Assembly (NCBI RefSeq): GCF_022605725.1
Contig: NC_065556.1
Coordinates: 28,813,140-28,877,139, forward strand
DNA length: 64,000 nucleotides
Origin: Anthonomus grandis grandis
Taxonomy: Eukaryota; Arthropoda; Insecta; Coleoptera; Curculionidae
Direction of reading: 5' to 3'
Shown here: positions 34,518-45,734 of the stretch, piece after piece
Position numbering within the stretch: position 1 is the first letter of the stretch
Layout: each line of letters begins with the position of its first letter
The notes under the pieces: generated by a model
The model's input: only the letters and a program-made list of their open reading frames with translations
Database searches by the model: none
Told to the model about the DNA's origin: nothing
Made by a program: the position numbers and the translations under genes

Positions 34518-35681
34518 ACTAACCCAACTAACATTTCACATATTTATAAAGGTTGTAAGAATATTCTTACAGCTAAAATTAAAAATCTTAAACCTGTAAT
34601 ATTTACTCTATAGAACATTCTTACACCTATTACAAGAAGTCTATAAGTGCAAAAGGGGCACCAAGTTATAGAGCCTAATATACTTATAACTGCTCTTATA
34701 GATGTTCTCTAATGGTAGCATAAAATGTAACAAGACGGTTTTATAAACATTCATATCACCTTTATAAGGTTATTATTATACAGTAGTTATAAATTAGATT
34801 TTTAAGAGTTTGGAATAAAATAGCTATAAGACTATAAGCAAGGCTCAACGACAAATATAAATTTGTGTTATAGATGTTGTGTGAAATTATTTTACTTTTT
34901 AAAAAATAGGAAAAATGCTAAATGCCCCTTTAAATGCTGCAAACATCCTAACTTATAAAATAAATCATTCTGGTAGTTTCGATGCAAGTAACAAAATTGT
35001 CTTGATGAAATGGTATAACTGAAGAAATGGATGCAGTATAATATTCTATATAAGAAATAATGTATTATTACTTCTTTAGCGATAATAAGGATAGCTATAT
35101 CTAGATTTTGTTGCGGACCCCACATTTCTGTCAAAGTATATATACTTTTGAACTAATTTTTTTACGCGCCTCAACAAACTGTTTGTTTTATGATTAATAT
35201 AGGTATGTTAAAAATAAATATTTTTTTTTATGTTTTAAAAAAAGTAAAAAAAAATAATATTCTTTGTAATCATCTTAATATTTATCAAAACTTACGCATC
35301 CTAACTTGTAAAAGCAATTTTTTAATAATTTAGTTATTATATTTTCAATATGGTCGTTCTTATTCCTAGTTTTAAAATGGCTGCTTACTCTTTCCTTCAT
35401 AACAGCTCTTTTAAAGCAAATTTGCTGTTCAGAAAGAAATTTTACAACAGATGAAAGCTTTTTTTCTCTCATGCATATTAAACGAACCCTTATAATCTAT
35501 ATCTTAGTTAATATCTTCAAAAGAAGGGATAAACGTTGTAATTCGAGCTGATGAGCCTTTTGAGCCAGTTAACACACTTGAAGATCTTCGTAAATTGGAA
35601 GAAAAATTATGTGATCAAATTATTTTTGATGAATATATGGCAAAAATGAGCTTTGTCTGTGGTCGAAACCCACATGGAAGA

Positions 35682-35711
<30 letters not shown>
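35682..35711 (+). repeat. (AAT)10 microsatellite at a LINE 3' end
   Basis: About ten AAT triplets at the junction between DUF4806 sequence and the LINE; read on the LINE strand this is its (ATT)n tail. Confidence 0.9.
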
Positions 35712-35712
<1 letters not shown>

Positions 35713-35896
35713 TGTCTTTATTAAAAAAAAAGCAATATTAATCTTACAATATTACTTAATACTACATTGCCAAGAAGGCGAAGATTAGCTTAAAGCTACT
35801 CTTTAACTCTTAACCTTCCTAACATTCACAGTTTAAATGGAGAAAACAAGAAAAAAAAACAAAAACAGGAACAAGTATATATAAAGTATTTATCTT

Positions 35897-37814
35897 CTAG
35901 AACACTAGACTATATTTGGATTGATTTAAAAACAAAAGTTTATAATATTTTCTATACACATTTAACGAAGTATTAAATATTGGTTTATAAGTATTAAAGA
36001 ACTTAACGGCATTATAAGTAAAAGATCGCTCGAATAGAGCCGTGGAATGGTGCGGCATGGTCAAGATATTGTATCTAATATTTCGAGTGTGAACATGGTT
36101 TCTTGGTATTAACTTTTCAAAAAGATATTCAGGTCTTTGACTAACATATAATCGATAAAGAAAAGTATAAGTGAAGAATTTGAATAGGTAAGGTAGCGTT
36201 AACCACCTCAACTGAAGTATAGAGTCTGATACATGATCAAACTTTCCGAGGTTAAAAATAAATCTACAGCAAGTATTCTGCACGCGTTGCAGGCGGTAAC
36301 GATTTATTTGGTCTAAGCAAGGATAATAAACTATAAGGCAGTAATTTAGAATAGATAAAACAAGAGCCACTACAAGTTTTTTCCTAGTTTTAAAATTTAA
36401 AATGTGTTTATTGGTATAAAGCATACGCATGCGTAAATAACACCTCTGCAGAAGAGTATTAACATGTTCCTTAAACCTTAAAGAATTGTCTATTGTAAGT
36501 CCCAGAACCTTCACAGTATCAGAGAACAAAATAGTTTCGTTATCCAATTGAATGTGAACAGTTTCCATTATATTTTTATGCGATCCTCGGTTTGAAAACA
36601 AAACCATTTTTGTTTTATTAGGATTAATGACAAGGTTATGCTCTTTTGAAAATTGATTTATTACGTTCAGATCAGCGTTAATAGTATTAGCCACGTTATC
36701 AAAATTAGCAGAGTCAAAATAATGTATGTATTGAGTATCATCAGCATACTGATGTATTTCAGAATCTTCAACTAGACCGGGTATGATGTTTCCTAAAACC
36801 AGATTGATGGGAAGGGAGGATATTATTTTACATTAAAAATGATGACAGCTGCATATAGACTATTCTTTCGAGAACTTTGGAGATTACGGGAAGCAAACTT
36901 ATTGGACGCAAATCTTGAATAGTTTCAGGACTGGAGGATTTGGGAATCGGACATACCACTGATTCACGCCAGGCCGTAGGAAAATATCCTACCTCCAAAC
37001 AACAATTTATAATATGAGTGACATGATCCAGTATATCAGGGAGACATAAGTGTAACATACGTCGAGTTATGTTATCCACACCAGAGGCATTGGACCTAAT
37101 ATTTTTTATAGTTTTTTCGACAGTACTTTGATCTACTAAAGAAAAATGAAAATTATCCTCGGTAAATTTATTACTGGAGTAGAAGTTAATTTTGTTTACA
37201 CATTTATCAGATTTATTAAAAACACTTACAAAAAAATCATTTATTTGATTTGGATCAGATATATTAAACGGCAGCTCGTTATTATTCTTGGTTGTTTTAA
37301 TATTTAAAGTTTCTAGACCTTTCCCAAGTTTTTTACCAGTTTTGTCACTCTCCAAGCTTGCAAGATATGCAGCTTTTTCTCGTCTTATTGATGCCAACGC
37401 AAAATTACGACACTCCGTGTAATATCTCCAATTTTCTAAACACTTGTGATTTTTGTATTTAGTCAAAGCCTTATCACGTTCCTTTAAAATAAGTCTTAAG
37501 GTGTCTGTCAACCAGGGAGCTGGCTTTTTACTGACTCTTATAGTTCTGTAGGGTGCATGAATATTAAATAAATAATTAATATTTTGTTCTAAATAATGAA
37601 CTTTTTTATTTATGTCCTCAAGATAATAAATATTATCCCAGTAAATCTGTGATAAATCGATCCTAAAATATATCTCATTGAAATGTTTAAAATTGCGGAT
37701 GGTTATAAATTTTTGTTTTTGTCTTTTAACTACTAATTTTAAAGTGCAGAAAGCTATTTGATTGTGATCACTTAAACCTGAAACAACGGTGCTACTTTTA
37801 TGACTATAAGGCAA
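35897..37814 (-). pseudogene. LINE ORF2 (endonuclease end and reverse transcriptase), broken
   Basis: There are two long frames, 37814-36828 (328 codons) and 36694-35897 (265 codons, extendable upstream through the YADD region). The break at 36828 is a TAA followed by an internal deletion of about 70 codons of the RT palm. The remaining thumb region contains LVINPNKTKMVLFSN and FKTRKKLVVALVLSILNYCL, typical of Jockey-like LINEs. The enzyme would have driven target-primed reverse transcription; this copy cannot. Confidence 0.85.
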
Positions 37815-38155
37815 TAGACAATTGCTATACTTTAATTGACAGGTTTTTTACAAGATCCTTTATAACAAAGTGTTCATAGGCTGGCGGCTCTAGACAAAAT
37901 AACATGGAAAAGATCCCATTTAAAATTTACAAAAACATTATTAACCTGTTTTTCCAAATAATATATTTATCAGATGACACATTTAATATGAATGATTGTG
38001 AATTTTTTTTTTTTTAAATATAATTAAAAACTCGACAAGAAGAAATGAGGCTGATGGCAAAACAATATGTCGGCAATCTAGAAGCAAAAATCGACCAAAA
38101 AAAATGGACTGTGAATGTGTCTTGAAAAAAGTATTTTATTGCTACGTAATATTTA

Positions 38156-38789
38156 TTACAAAGTATGAATTAATGGAATAAAAATTACCTCATTTTTCTT
38201 ATTGCTAGATACTGTAACCATTTTACATTTTATATTACTTATACAGCAAACATGTGGGTTAAATTCTGTACAGGTAGATTTATATATGTTTAAAAGAGAA
38301 GACCTGATTGGTGTTTCAAAAAAGTTTTCAGTTTTTTTTAACGCATAACCATATATACATATTACACTACTTTGCACTCTGTTTGCGTATCGCATTTGCA
38401 CTATTTCATTTTTAGTTGTTAAGAACCATTAATTAGGTGTTTGATATGTTAGAGTAAAGGTAGGTAAAACTACTTTTAAAAAATCTTCTTTTGAATTTTG
38501 ATTTTTTAAATTTGGAAAGAAATTTTTTTTTCTGTATAATTGACCATGTTTTGACTTGAGTAATTTCACTTAATCTTTTAGCAGCTGGAGCAAGTGGAAC
38601 ATTTCCATTTTTTAATAGGTTTTTTATTTGATATAATCTATTTTCAAATGGGTATGCATTAAAAGTTGAAAACTTTCCGAATTTTGAAACTTCATCAACT
38701 ACATGTGTAAGGTTATGAACGTTGCTAGTAATGTAATCAACACCATAAAAGTCTCGATAATATTCGACATAATTATTGAGGGGGAACAA
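38156..38789 (-). pseudogene. C-terminal part of a transposase-like protein
   Basis: Frame 1 (38789-38433) begins after a possible acceptor and reads YYRDFYGVDYITSNVHNLTH, then FSTFNAYPFENRLYQIKNLL and PLAPAAKRLSEI. Frame 2 (38401-38156) reads FETPIRSSLLNIY and ends IKCKMVTVSSN...VIFIPLIHTL. I recall this pattern from the C-terminal region of large multi-copy uncharacterised insect and Hydra proteins thought to be transposases. Its superfamily is not assigned here. It lies tail-to-tail with the DUF4806 gene, 26 bp apart. The catalytic region is absent. Confidence 0.5.
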
Positions 38790-39488
38790 CTATTTTTAGA
38801 TTTTTAGAACTTTGCACACAGTACACACACACCATTAATTTCCCTGTGGCACTTAAATCAAAATGGCGAAAATCATTAAAATCTTATTACTTTCTTGCAA
38901 CTTTAATAAACCTGCTTTTAAAATGTCCTAACAGTACCTAAAACACTATTTTGTGTTTTAAATACTCTTTACGAAGCGCTTTTAAGTCTTGAAACTTTTT
39001 TATGGAATACTTGCCCTGTAAAGGTTTTTTAAATAACCTTTAAAACTTATACATGTAATCTAAAGTAATACTTATAAAACAGCAACTACTTTCTTTATTA
39101 AGCTTGTATAAATGTATTTATGAGCTTCTACAAGTAAAGGATAAGATACAATTGCTTACAGGGGCGTTTTTCCTTATAGTGGAGGCAGTATAAATATTCT
39201 AACAGCAAGTAACATTATAGCTATAAATCAGCTTTATAAAAAAGTCGTAAGAATATTCTAATCGTTAAAGGCTGTTTTTCCCTTGGAGATAAATTTGCTT
39301 TATCGAAAACTTTTAGAACGCAAAAATGGCAATTCGAAACCTTTAAAAAACCTTTACAAATAAAAACTAGCTTTTAAGCTGTTAGTAATAAGAGAACTTT
39401 GTTAGTTGGGAATCCAGCCGTTTTAGTTTATAATTATTTTAGTACAAACCCAACTCCCTTATTTCCATAATAATCTAAAAATACTTGC

Positions 39489-40821
39489 CTTGGTATCCAG
39501 TATCCAGACTGGTGATGCTAGTAATGCTGGTAATAAAACTATTATTGGTCTTCGATTTTGTGGTTTCGTTTTTCGTATTTTTTAAAGGTTCTAGTTGCCC
39601 TATAGGAGTGGGGTCTAAAGGTAACTCCTCCGGCGAGGGTGTATCCTCACATCGAAAATCTATTGACTTATGTTCTACTAAAGCCGAACAGTTGTTACTT
39701 AAAGTCCAATTTTCGTCGAGGGTTAACTCCGAAAAATCGACCATTTGTTCCGACGTGAGGATGGTGACCGACTTATCATAATCCAAAGAGTCGCGTTTAC
39801 TATTTTCACTTTGTAGGTCCCGGTAAATAGAGTCAGATTTTTTCACGTTTGGAAATAAACATTTCTGGCTTTTTTTCGACGAGTTTGGCGCGAACGTTTC
39901 ATTTTGTCTATCGCCTAATGAATTTACATTAATTGCCTCAAATGAAATAAATGTATCGATCATTTGATCAGGTGTTAGGATACCGAGAGATTCACCATCA
40001 AGGGAATCTCTTTTGAACTCTTTGGTATCGTTATTATCGGCTCCGATTTCATTTATTCTCCATTTTATTAGGTCGCATAGACCGCTGTTCGGTTTAAATG
40101 GTGCAGATGTACTATGTTTTTTTGTTTGGAATATTGACTGATCCAAAGGATTATTGTAAGATTTATTTTTAAGTCTGTAATTCAATGCGAGAAGATTTTC
40201 GGCTGAAAGTGTCGAGGTTCGTTTTAGGATTATATCGTTCACAATAGAGTTATGTTTTAAATCTTCGGTAGAAGATGCTTTATTAATGCTTGATAATGAG
40301 CATTGAGTGATGCTGCTGGAAGCCAACTCTTGCTTCCTATACAAGACAAATGGTCTACACTCCCTTTTTTCTCTATTATTTAAATCACTATTGGTGCAGT
40401 TTTGATTTTTTTGCACCTTTGCATCGTAAGTGTAATTATTAGTCTTTTTATCAGTCAAAGATTGCTGTGCAAAGCATAAAATCGAATAAGGCCCAGATAC
40501 GTTCTCCGGACTAGTCTGCACCAGTTCCACTTTATACGCTTGTGTAATTAATCCTCGATTCTCGTCGCAAGTAAAGTATTGCACCCCATTGACGGTTCCA
40601 TTATTTTTTCCGAAAGAATTCGTAAGTTCCACCCCGCACCAAATTCCTTTGGCAAAATTTACTTCTCCCACGTAGCGTAAAATTCCTTCTTTCTCACCCA
40701 CTCGCACGTTGCTTCCCACATGCTCCTTAGTGATCACGGAGGTGGTGGAGGGCGGTTTGATGTCTAGAGTTTGAGGTACGACTTGGGGGATATATCTTTT
40801 CAAGGTTGGTATTCGGCAAAT
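39489..40821 (-). CDS. CAP-Gly gene, exon 2 with the CAP-Gly domain
   Basis: The exon starts after an acceptor (cctttttcag) at 40821 with ICRIPTLKRYIPQ and ends at 39489. A CAP-Gly domain spans about 40720-40518: HVGSNVRVGEKEGILRYVGE, FAKGIWCGVELTNSFGKNNG, NGVQYFTCDENRGL. The GKNNG box is the signature that binds C-terminal EEY/F or tubulin tails. The remaining 340 residues are Ser/Thr/Asn-rich with two similar blocks, KRDSLDGESLGILTPDQMID and KRDSLDYDKSVTILTSEQMV, an internal duplication. The exon end is best explained by a GC donor (CAAG|GCAAGT): only this donor keeps the frame into exon 3. The alternative GT two bases downstream would give an immediate stop. The protein is probably a microtubule plus-end or centrosomal adaptor; the orthologue is not identified. 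Confidence 0.85.
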
Positions 40822-43390
40822 CTGAAAAAGGAGAAAAGTTTAGTTGGTGTTACTTATTGGAGAAGTAGAAAAATAAAATATGTAAATAGGGAAATTAAAT
40901 ACGTCAGGAACATAGACGCTATATACTAAAAGAACAAACTTGAAAAAATCGGTCTTTGTGTAAGAAAAACATTTTTCTTCAAGCAGTTTTGAATTTTTGT
41001 TGAAGGGTGAAGTCCTATAATAAGAATCACCAAGACTTTCGCATTTCGCTTATGCAATTGTTCCAATTAGTTAAATACATTTAAATCATTGCTAAAGAGC
41101 TTAAAATTCAAAAAAAGTTGTGATTTATAGGTGCAAATGAAAATAAGTGAGTGCTTATCTATGCTTGTACATGTGCAGGGTATCAATTTGAGAACTTTCA
41201 ATGTAAATATCTTTGAAACTAAAAAAGTTAGAAAAGCGCAATTAGGTACAAATGGTATACGAGTAGGAGGAACTATAACCACCATATATTGGTTATAAGG
41301 TGAGTCATTCCTTGAGCCCGATGCACCCCAACCCTTTAAAAAAGAGTACTATTCACTTGCACAAGAATTTTTTTCTAAATTTTATACAGGGTCAAAGAAA
41401 CGCATAAGTTAAATAAAATACGCTGTTTAAAAACACTAATTTTATTTATTTTAAAACTGATTTCTCACATTTTAAAACACTTCCCTTGGAATAGATGCAC
41501 AATATGTAATAATCCGTTGCCGAAGATCATCGAGTGAAGCTGGTTGCCCAGACCCCAAAGAAAAAAGTCGAGGGGTATTAGATCTGGTCATCTCGTCGGC
41601 CATTTCATTTGACCTCGTCTCCCATTTCACGCCTTGGCGCTCCATCTTGTTGAAAATCTTTGTTTAGGTTCCTATCCCTATGAATATCCAACTGATTTTT
41701 TAACGAAATCTTTCACTGTTAGGATAGATTATGGTATACTTATGTTAAAAATTATGTTAGAAAAAGTATTTGTATAGCTAACATATTACCATAGATGAAG
41801 ATGATGAACTGTAGTGCAAGAGAAATTTGAAGAGACATCGCCCTTGATCTATAAGTGGTAAGCTTTGAAAAAAAGTCAAAAGCACTTTGATCAGGGAAAT
41901 TATGTTTTCAGTGTACTATCGAACACTCTGTATATAAGTTACCGTTAACCAATTTTACATCGAATTAGCCGATAATCTAATAAGAAATCCCTCGTGGCCA
42001 CTACGTACCTAAAATGGGATAATTCAGAAAATATGCATGTTAGAGACAAGGGAAAAAAGCGATTCGCGACTCATGGTGTGATGGAATTTATGGCGTTTTT
42101 CCTGTAATATACTGTGAACCTCCGGGCCGGGTATATTATAAACTGCTGGCAACGCCCTTATTAGGCCGATGCCACGACTCGCATTCAATTGTAATAATTA
42201 TTATTTAGCGGATTATTTTTTTCTTAGGGGAAGTAGGTGCAAACATGCAACCATAGGAACTCCTATTTATTCTTTAGACTAAGAGTGTATGTTAGACTAA
42301 GTTTATTCAATAAAACTGTCTAGAAAAGAAAAACATTTTCATTTTCTTTTCGGAAATTATAGCGAATTGTTCCGCTTTTGCTTGAAATAAATATAAATTT
42401 CTATTCCAAACAGTTTTTTTTTCTTATTTTTAGTAAGACGACTTTCAGGCCAAAAATTGATATTTTGAAATTTTCAGGCAGTTGAGAATATTGAATTGAA
42501 CATTCAAAGAATATTGTTAGGGCCTCACTGGCGCCTAGATGTTTTTTTCCTAAATTCATTTTTTATTCCTTCGAGACAGCTTGATTATTCGTATCATAAC
42601 CAAACATTAAAATAATTAATGGGACCAATAAGTAGAGTTTATTGCTGGAAAATTACACAAATCTATTTATATGTTGCGAATTGTGTCAAAATATGTAAAC
42701 AGTCAAGACACAATAATAGTATATCATGCAAATTTTGAGTCAAAAAGAACACTGTATTGTTTGATTACGTACAGGGTTTGTTTTGTATGAAATAAATATC
42801 ATTTTTCACGTTATTTACACGAAAATTCAATTTTAGACATGAGCAATGGAAGAACGGTTCATATAAATAATTCAATAATAACAACAACCAACAATTACAT
42901 TATTACCATACCAACCTATGCATAGAACTTCAGCTTTTAAAAACTCATCTAAATATACAATGGAACGATATATTTAATTACAGAAACTAATATTCACTTC
43001 GAAGTTTTTTATTAAATATGACGAATCATGTCGTAAATGTACAACTTGCTTCAATGGTATGATATTTCACTTAGACCTGCTTATATTTATAAATAATATA
43101 TATATAAATAAATATCAATGCATTCAATAAATGTTTAATTGCTTTTCAAAATTTTATAAAACTATATTGAATATATGGAGATATTTATTATAAAATACAC
43201 TAAATATGCAACCACTAATTTTTTTTAAATAAATATATTTGTTTAGGTTAAAACTATTGCATTTTTAAAATTTTACATGACATTTTTTAGTAGTCAAAAG
43301 AGAGCAATTAGAACCATATTAAAGCTTAATTTTAGAGAGTCTTTGAAATTGTCTCATGCCTAATGGACTGTACTTATAGTTCCCGACGTT
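40822..43390. other. intronic stretch with a mariner-like remnant
   Basis: It belongs to the inferred 18-kb first intron of the CAP-Gly gene. Apart from the mariner-like piece at 41430-41690 I see only AT-rich sequence. Confidence 0.4.
41430..41690 (-). pseudogene. mariner-like transposase, C-terminal remnant
   Basis: On the minus strand: QQDGAPRREMG (about 41650), a collapsed 'RSPDLTPLDFFLWG' region read as SNTPRLFSLG, then SLDDLRQRIITYCASIPREV (about 41545-41480). This matches the end of a mariner/IS630-type transposase of the same broad class as those at 50.5-51.7 kb. It is heavily decayed. Confidence 0.65.
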
Positions 43391-43394
43391 CCCC

Positions 43395-43436
43395 TATATA
43401 AAGGACAAATGTGGTACCTGTTGGTTCGCGGTCATT
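43395..43436 (+). promoter_or_regulatory. possible TATA-box promoter
   Basis: TATATAAAG at 43395-43403 is followed by a TCATT initiator-like motif at 43432, about 39 bp from the TATA start, which is slightly long. The sequence downstream turns GC-richer, as expected for a transcribed leader. Confidence 0.4.
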
Positions 43437-43552
43437 TCGCCGCCATAACGGTACTATAAAGAGCCTCGCGTCCCGCTAAATCAAAACACTTCTTTCGCCG
43501 ACTGACATCTGCGAAGTGCAAGTGTATATATATGTAATTCAGCTTATTTGCT

Positions 43553-44031
43553 ATGATGCGGGTACCCAGAGGACCGACCAACGCCTGTTACTTAACGATT
43601 TTGATATCAAGCGGGTGCTGCACCACCAACTGGTTCTGCCGTTTCATATTTATTCCTCCAAACGAACCAGTTCGAAGGTATTCTACAGTAAAGACGTTTT
43701 TCTAATTATTAATAGAGAACAGCTTTATCAAAGCGAACAATTTAATGGCGATGCGTATGCAGGCTCAACGGAGCATATCAGATTCAATTAAAAACCAGGA
43801 AGAAAGTGGGATTTTTCTCATCTGATGGCTCGTTCTCTCCTATCAATTAGCGACTTATTAAGTTATTTTTTTAAGCAGTTTTTACATACCATCAGGGTAT
43901 TTTATTTTTTTTGTTACAGAAAACAAGTACGCGTGACTAAATCGACTGGCAAGAGCAAAAAAGATGATAAGAGAAGACGATTACATTTTATTAGAGGTTT
44001 TATGGTTCGCTTGTTTCCTCCATATGTGTAG
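43553..44031 (+). CDS. possible small two-exon gene, 78-aa basic protein
   Basis: Exon 1 coding part 43553-43677 begins ATGATG and ends with AG before donor gtattc. Exon 2 (43920-44031) follows acceptor ttttttttgttacag. The leftover AG plus one A restores a codon and the frame then runs to TAG at 44029. The product starts MMRVPRGPTNACYLTILISS, has a Cys-rich hydrophobic middle and a strongly basic C-terminal half (KSTGKSKKDDKRRR). No domain is recognised. AATAAA lies at 44174, just before a Tc1 element. An alternative open frame over exon 1 (43516-43791) has no ATG. It lies inside the CAP-Gly first intron, on the other strand. Everything rests on ORF and splice-site logic. Confidence 0.4.
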
Positions 44032-44299
44032 ATCCGGACAGATCAATGAGTTGTTATTTGATTGCTTGTTTTACCATGATGATGGATTTGTATAGGAGAC
44101 GAATAACAAACAGAGAGCCTTTTAGTAAAAAAAAATCAAATTTTTAAATCACTGAAGTGTTGAGGAGCTTGAGCAATAAATTAAGTTACAGTAGTGGTCA
44201 AAAGTAGATCGACAAAAGCAATTTTGGAATTATTTTTTTGTCAAGATATTTATAAAGTAAAATTAGTATAGTATTGCTTCTCTTTAACTTAAGGTGCAT

Positions 44300-45075
44300 T
44301 ATAAAATTAGTGTAGTTGATTTAAGACAACGCATTATTAATGCATATCGCGCGGGTGATCGACAAATTGATATTGCTCGTAGATTTGATGTTAAAAGAAA
44401 AGCTGTTTGGGCAATTATCAAAAGATATGAAAGGACAGTATAAAATAAATCTGGTCGACCAAAAAAAATGGACATTAGAGCTATACGCAAATTAAAACAA
44501 ATTAGCCAGAATAACCCTTTCATGACTTCTCGGTCAAATTCAGATAGAGTTACAGGCTCTAGGGATTTGTAATGTGTCCTCAAGGACTGTAAGACGAAGG
44601 TTGGTAGAAGAGACTCTATTTGCACGTAGGCCAGCAAAAAGCGTTTGAATCCCAAGTACACAAAACCCACAGTTAAGCATGGAGGTGGATCAGTGATGGT
44701 TTGGGGTTGCTTCTCAAATTATGGAATGGGCCCGTTACATCGCATAGAGGGCATAGTGGACAGGTTTATGTACAGGGATATTCTCAGAGATATTATGTTA
44801 CGAAGACAATTTACCATTAAGATTCCAGTAAGATAATGACCCGAAGCATTCTTATGAAGCAATTTTTCGAAGAAGAAAAATTACCAGTTTTAAAATGGCC
44901 ATCGCAGTCACCCGATCTTAATCCCATCGAAAATTTATGGGAAATTATAGATCCTGATATTAGGGATACAAACTATTCAAATAAAGGTGAATTATTCGAA
45001 CGGTTGCAACAGAAATAGAAAAATATTGGTTTTAAACTCATAGACAATTTTATTGAATCAATGCCACGTAGATAG
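44300..45075 (+). pseudogene. Tc1-like transposase, internally deleted
   Basis: The helix-turn-helix region reads DLRQRIINAYRAGDRQIDIA and FDVKRKAVWAIIKRYERT (44318-44440), followed by the GRPKK AT-hook-like motif (about 44455). The catalytic part includes VKHGGGSVMVWGCFSNYGMG (about 44670-44735) and WPSQSPDLNPIENLWEIID (about 44900-44955). The region around the first catalytic Asp is missing between about 44640 and 44650, and several stops and frameshifts are present. It is inactive. Confidence 0.85.
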
Positions 45076-45734
45076 ATGTCAGGCTGTAATAGACAATAAT
45101 GGGTATTTTACAAAATACTAATATTGTAGATGGTTTAGTTTGTAATAAAAAAAAAATACTTTTAAAAGATTTGTTTTATCACAAGCCTTTGATCTATAAT
45201 TCAAGACAATTGAGCCAGTAAATTTCATTTATCTCAGTTACCTAGAATTTAGCAAAAATAAAGGATAAACGAATCTATAGTCTTATAATAACAATGATAC
45301 TTTTAGAAAGTCCAGGCATTTATGGTAATAGACATGGATTCAGCTGCTTGGAATTTTTAGTCCATTTTTCATTTATAATTCTAGGCACTTAAAGAGCTCT
45401 GTCTTAATTGCCTAAAATTAAAAAACATGAATAAAAACTTAATAGTCTCAATACAAAATAACCAATAAAGCTTATGAAATTATATAGAAAGTAATTTACA
45501 CTTAGGAAGTGTTGAGCATCTTGGCAACATCGCATTATATTTCGCGGCATTCTTGAATTTTGCTCGCATCCAATGTAAATAATTAGCGACGTTGCCGGAG
45601 CAGCAAATTTTTATCTTAGTTTCACTTTTTTCCCATTTTGACCAAATAAAAAAATCAATTTTTTTAACATATTTATTCATTTTCATTCTTTCTTAGGTTA
45701 AGTAAGTAAAAAAAAAAGGGAAAATATCTGAAGT

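Larger units (their letters stand above)
35682..37818 (-). mobile_element. 5'-truncated, internally deleted LINE
   Basis: On the minus strand: the end of an endonuclease domain (VVSGLSDHNQIAF, about 37775), the linker, RT blocks LGKGLETLNI, SGVDNITRRML, RPISLLPVISKVLERIVYMQ (36890-36840), then HQSGFRKHHT joined directly to EIHQYADDTQYIHYF (about 36750), and the thumb and C-terminus in 36694-35897. The segment between the QSGFRK and YADD motifs, which holds the first catalytic Asp and the PQG motif, is missing. The 3' end has a short A-rich part and an (AAT)n run at 35682-35711, next to the insertion point in the DUF4806 gene. This places it after that gene. Confidence 0.85.
35530..38130 (+). 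pseudogene. DUF4806 protein gene, interrupted by a LINE
   Basis: The left part (about 35530-35685) reads EPFEPVNTLEDLRKLEEKL and then FVCGRNPHGRNN. The right part (from 37820) resumes exactly in register with NCYTLIDRFFTRSFITKCS, then AGGSRQNNMEKIPFKIYKNI and, after a frame change in a T-run at about 38010, IIKNSTRRNEADGKTICR. This is the order of the DUF4806 domain, whose function is unknown. Between the parts lies a 2.1-kb LINE. A conserved Trp codon is TAG at 37877-37879. So three lesions are visible: LINE insertion, nonsense codon and frameshift. Upstream exons are not resolved. Confidence 0.7.
34518..39409. mobile_element. candidate DNA transposon with DUF4806 gene and convergent transposase-like gene
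   Basis: The left end carries 'cccaactaaca' (from about 34518) and the right end its exact complement 'tgttagttggg' (to about 39409). Both subterminal regions contain 'gtaagaatattct' and many 'ttataa.gtt' blocks. The interior holds a plus-strand DUF4806 coding sequence split by a LINE insertion, and a minus-strand C-terminal part of a transposase-like protein. The two coding ends converge near 38130-38156. No clear target-site duplication is seen. Only about 600 bp lie between the transposase-like fragment and the right end, so its N-terminal part is lost. The whole element sits in the intron between exons 2 and 3 of the CAP-Gly gene. Confidence 0.55.

Noticed and set aside
39475..39489. exon 2 of the CAP-Gly gene ending at the TAG 39477-39475 as a final exon
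   Set aside because: The GC donor at 39488 joins exon 3 in frame, and exon 3 has coding-like composition with its own splice sites.
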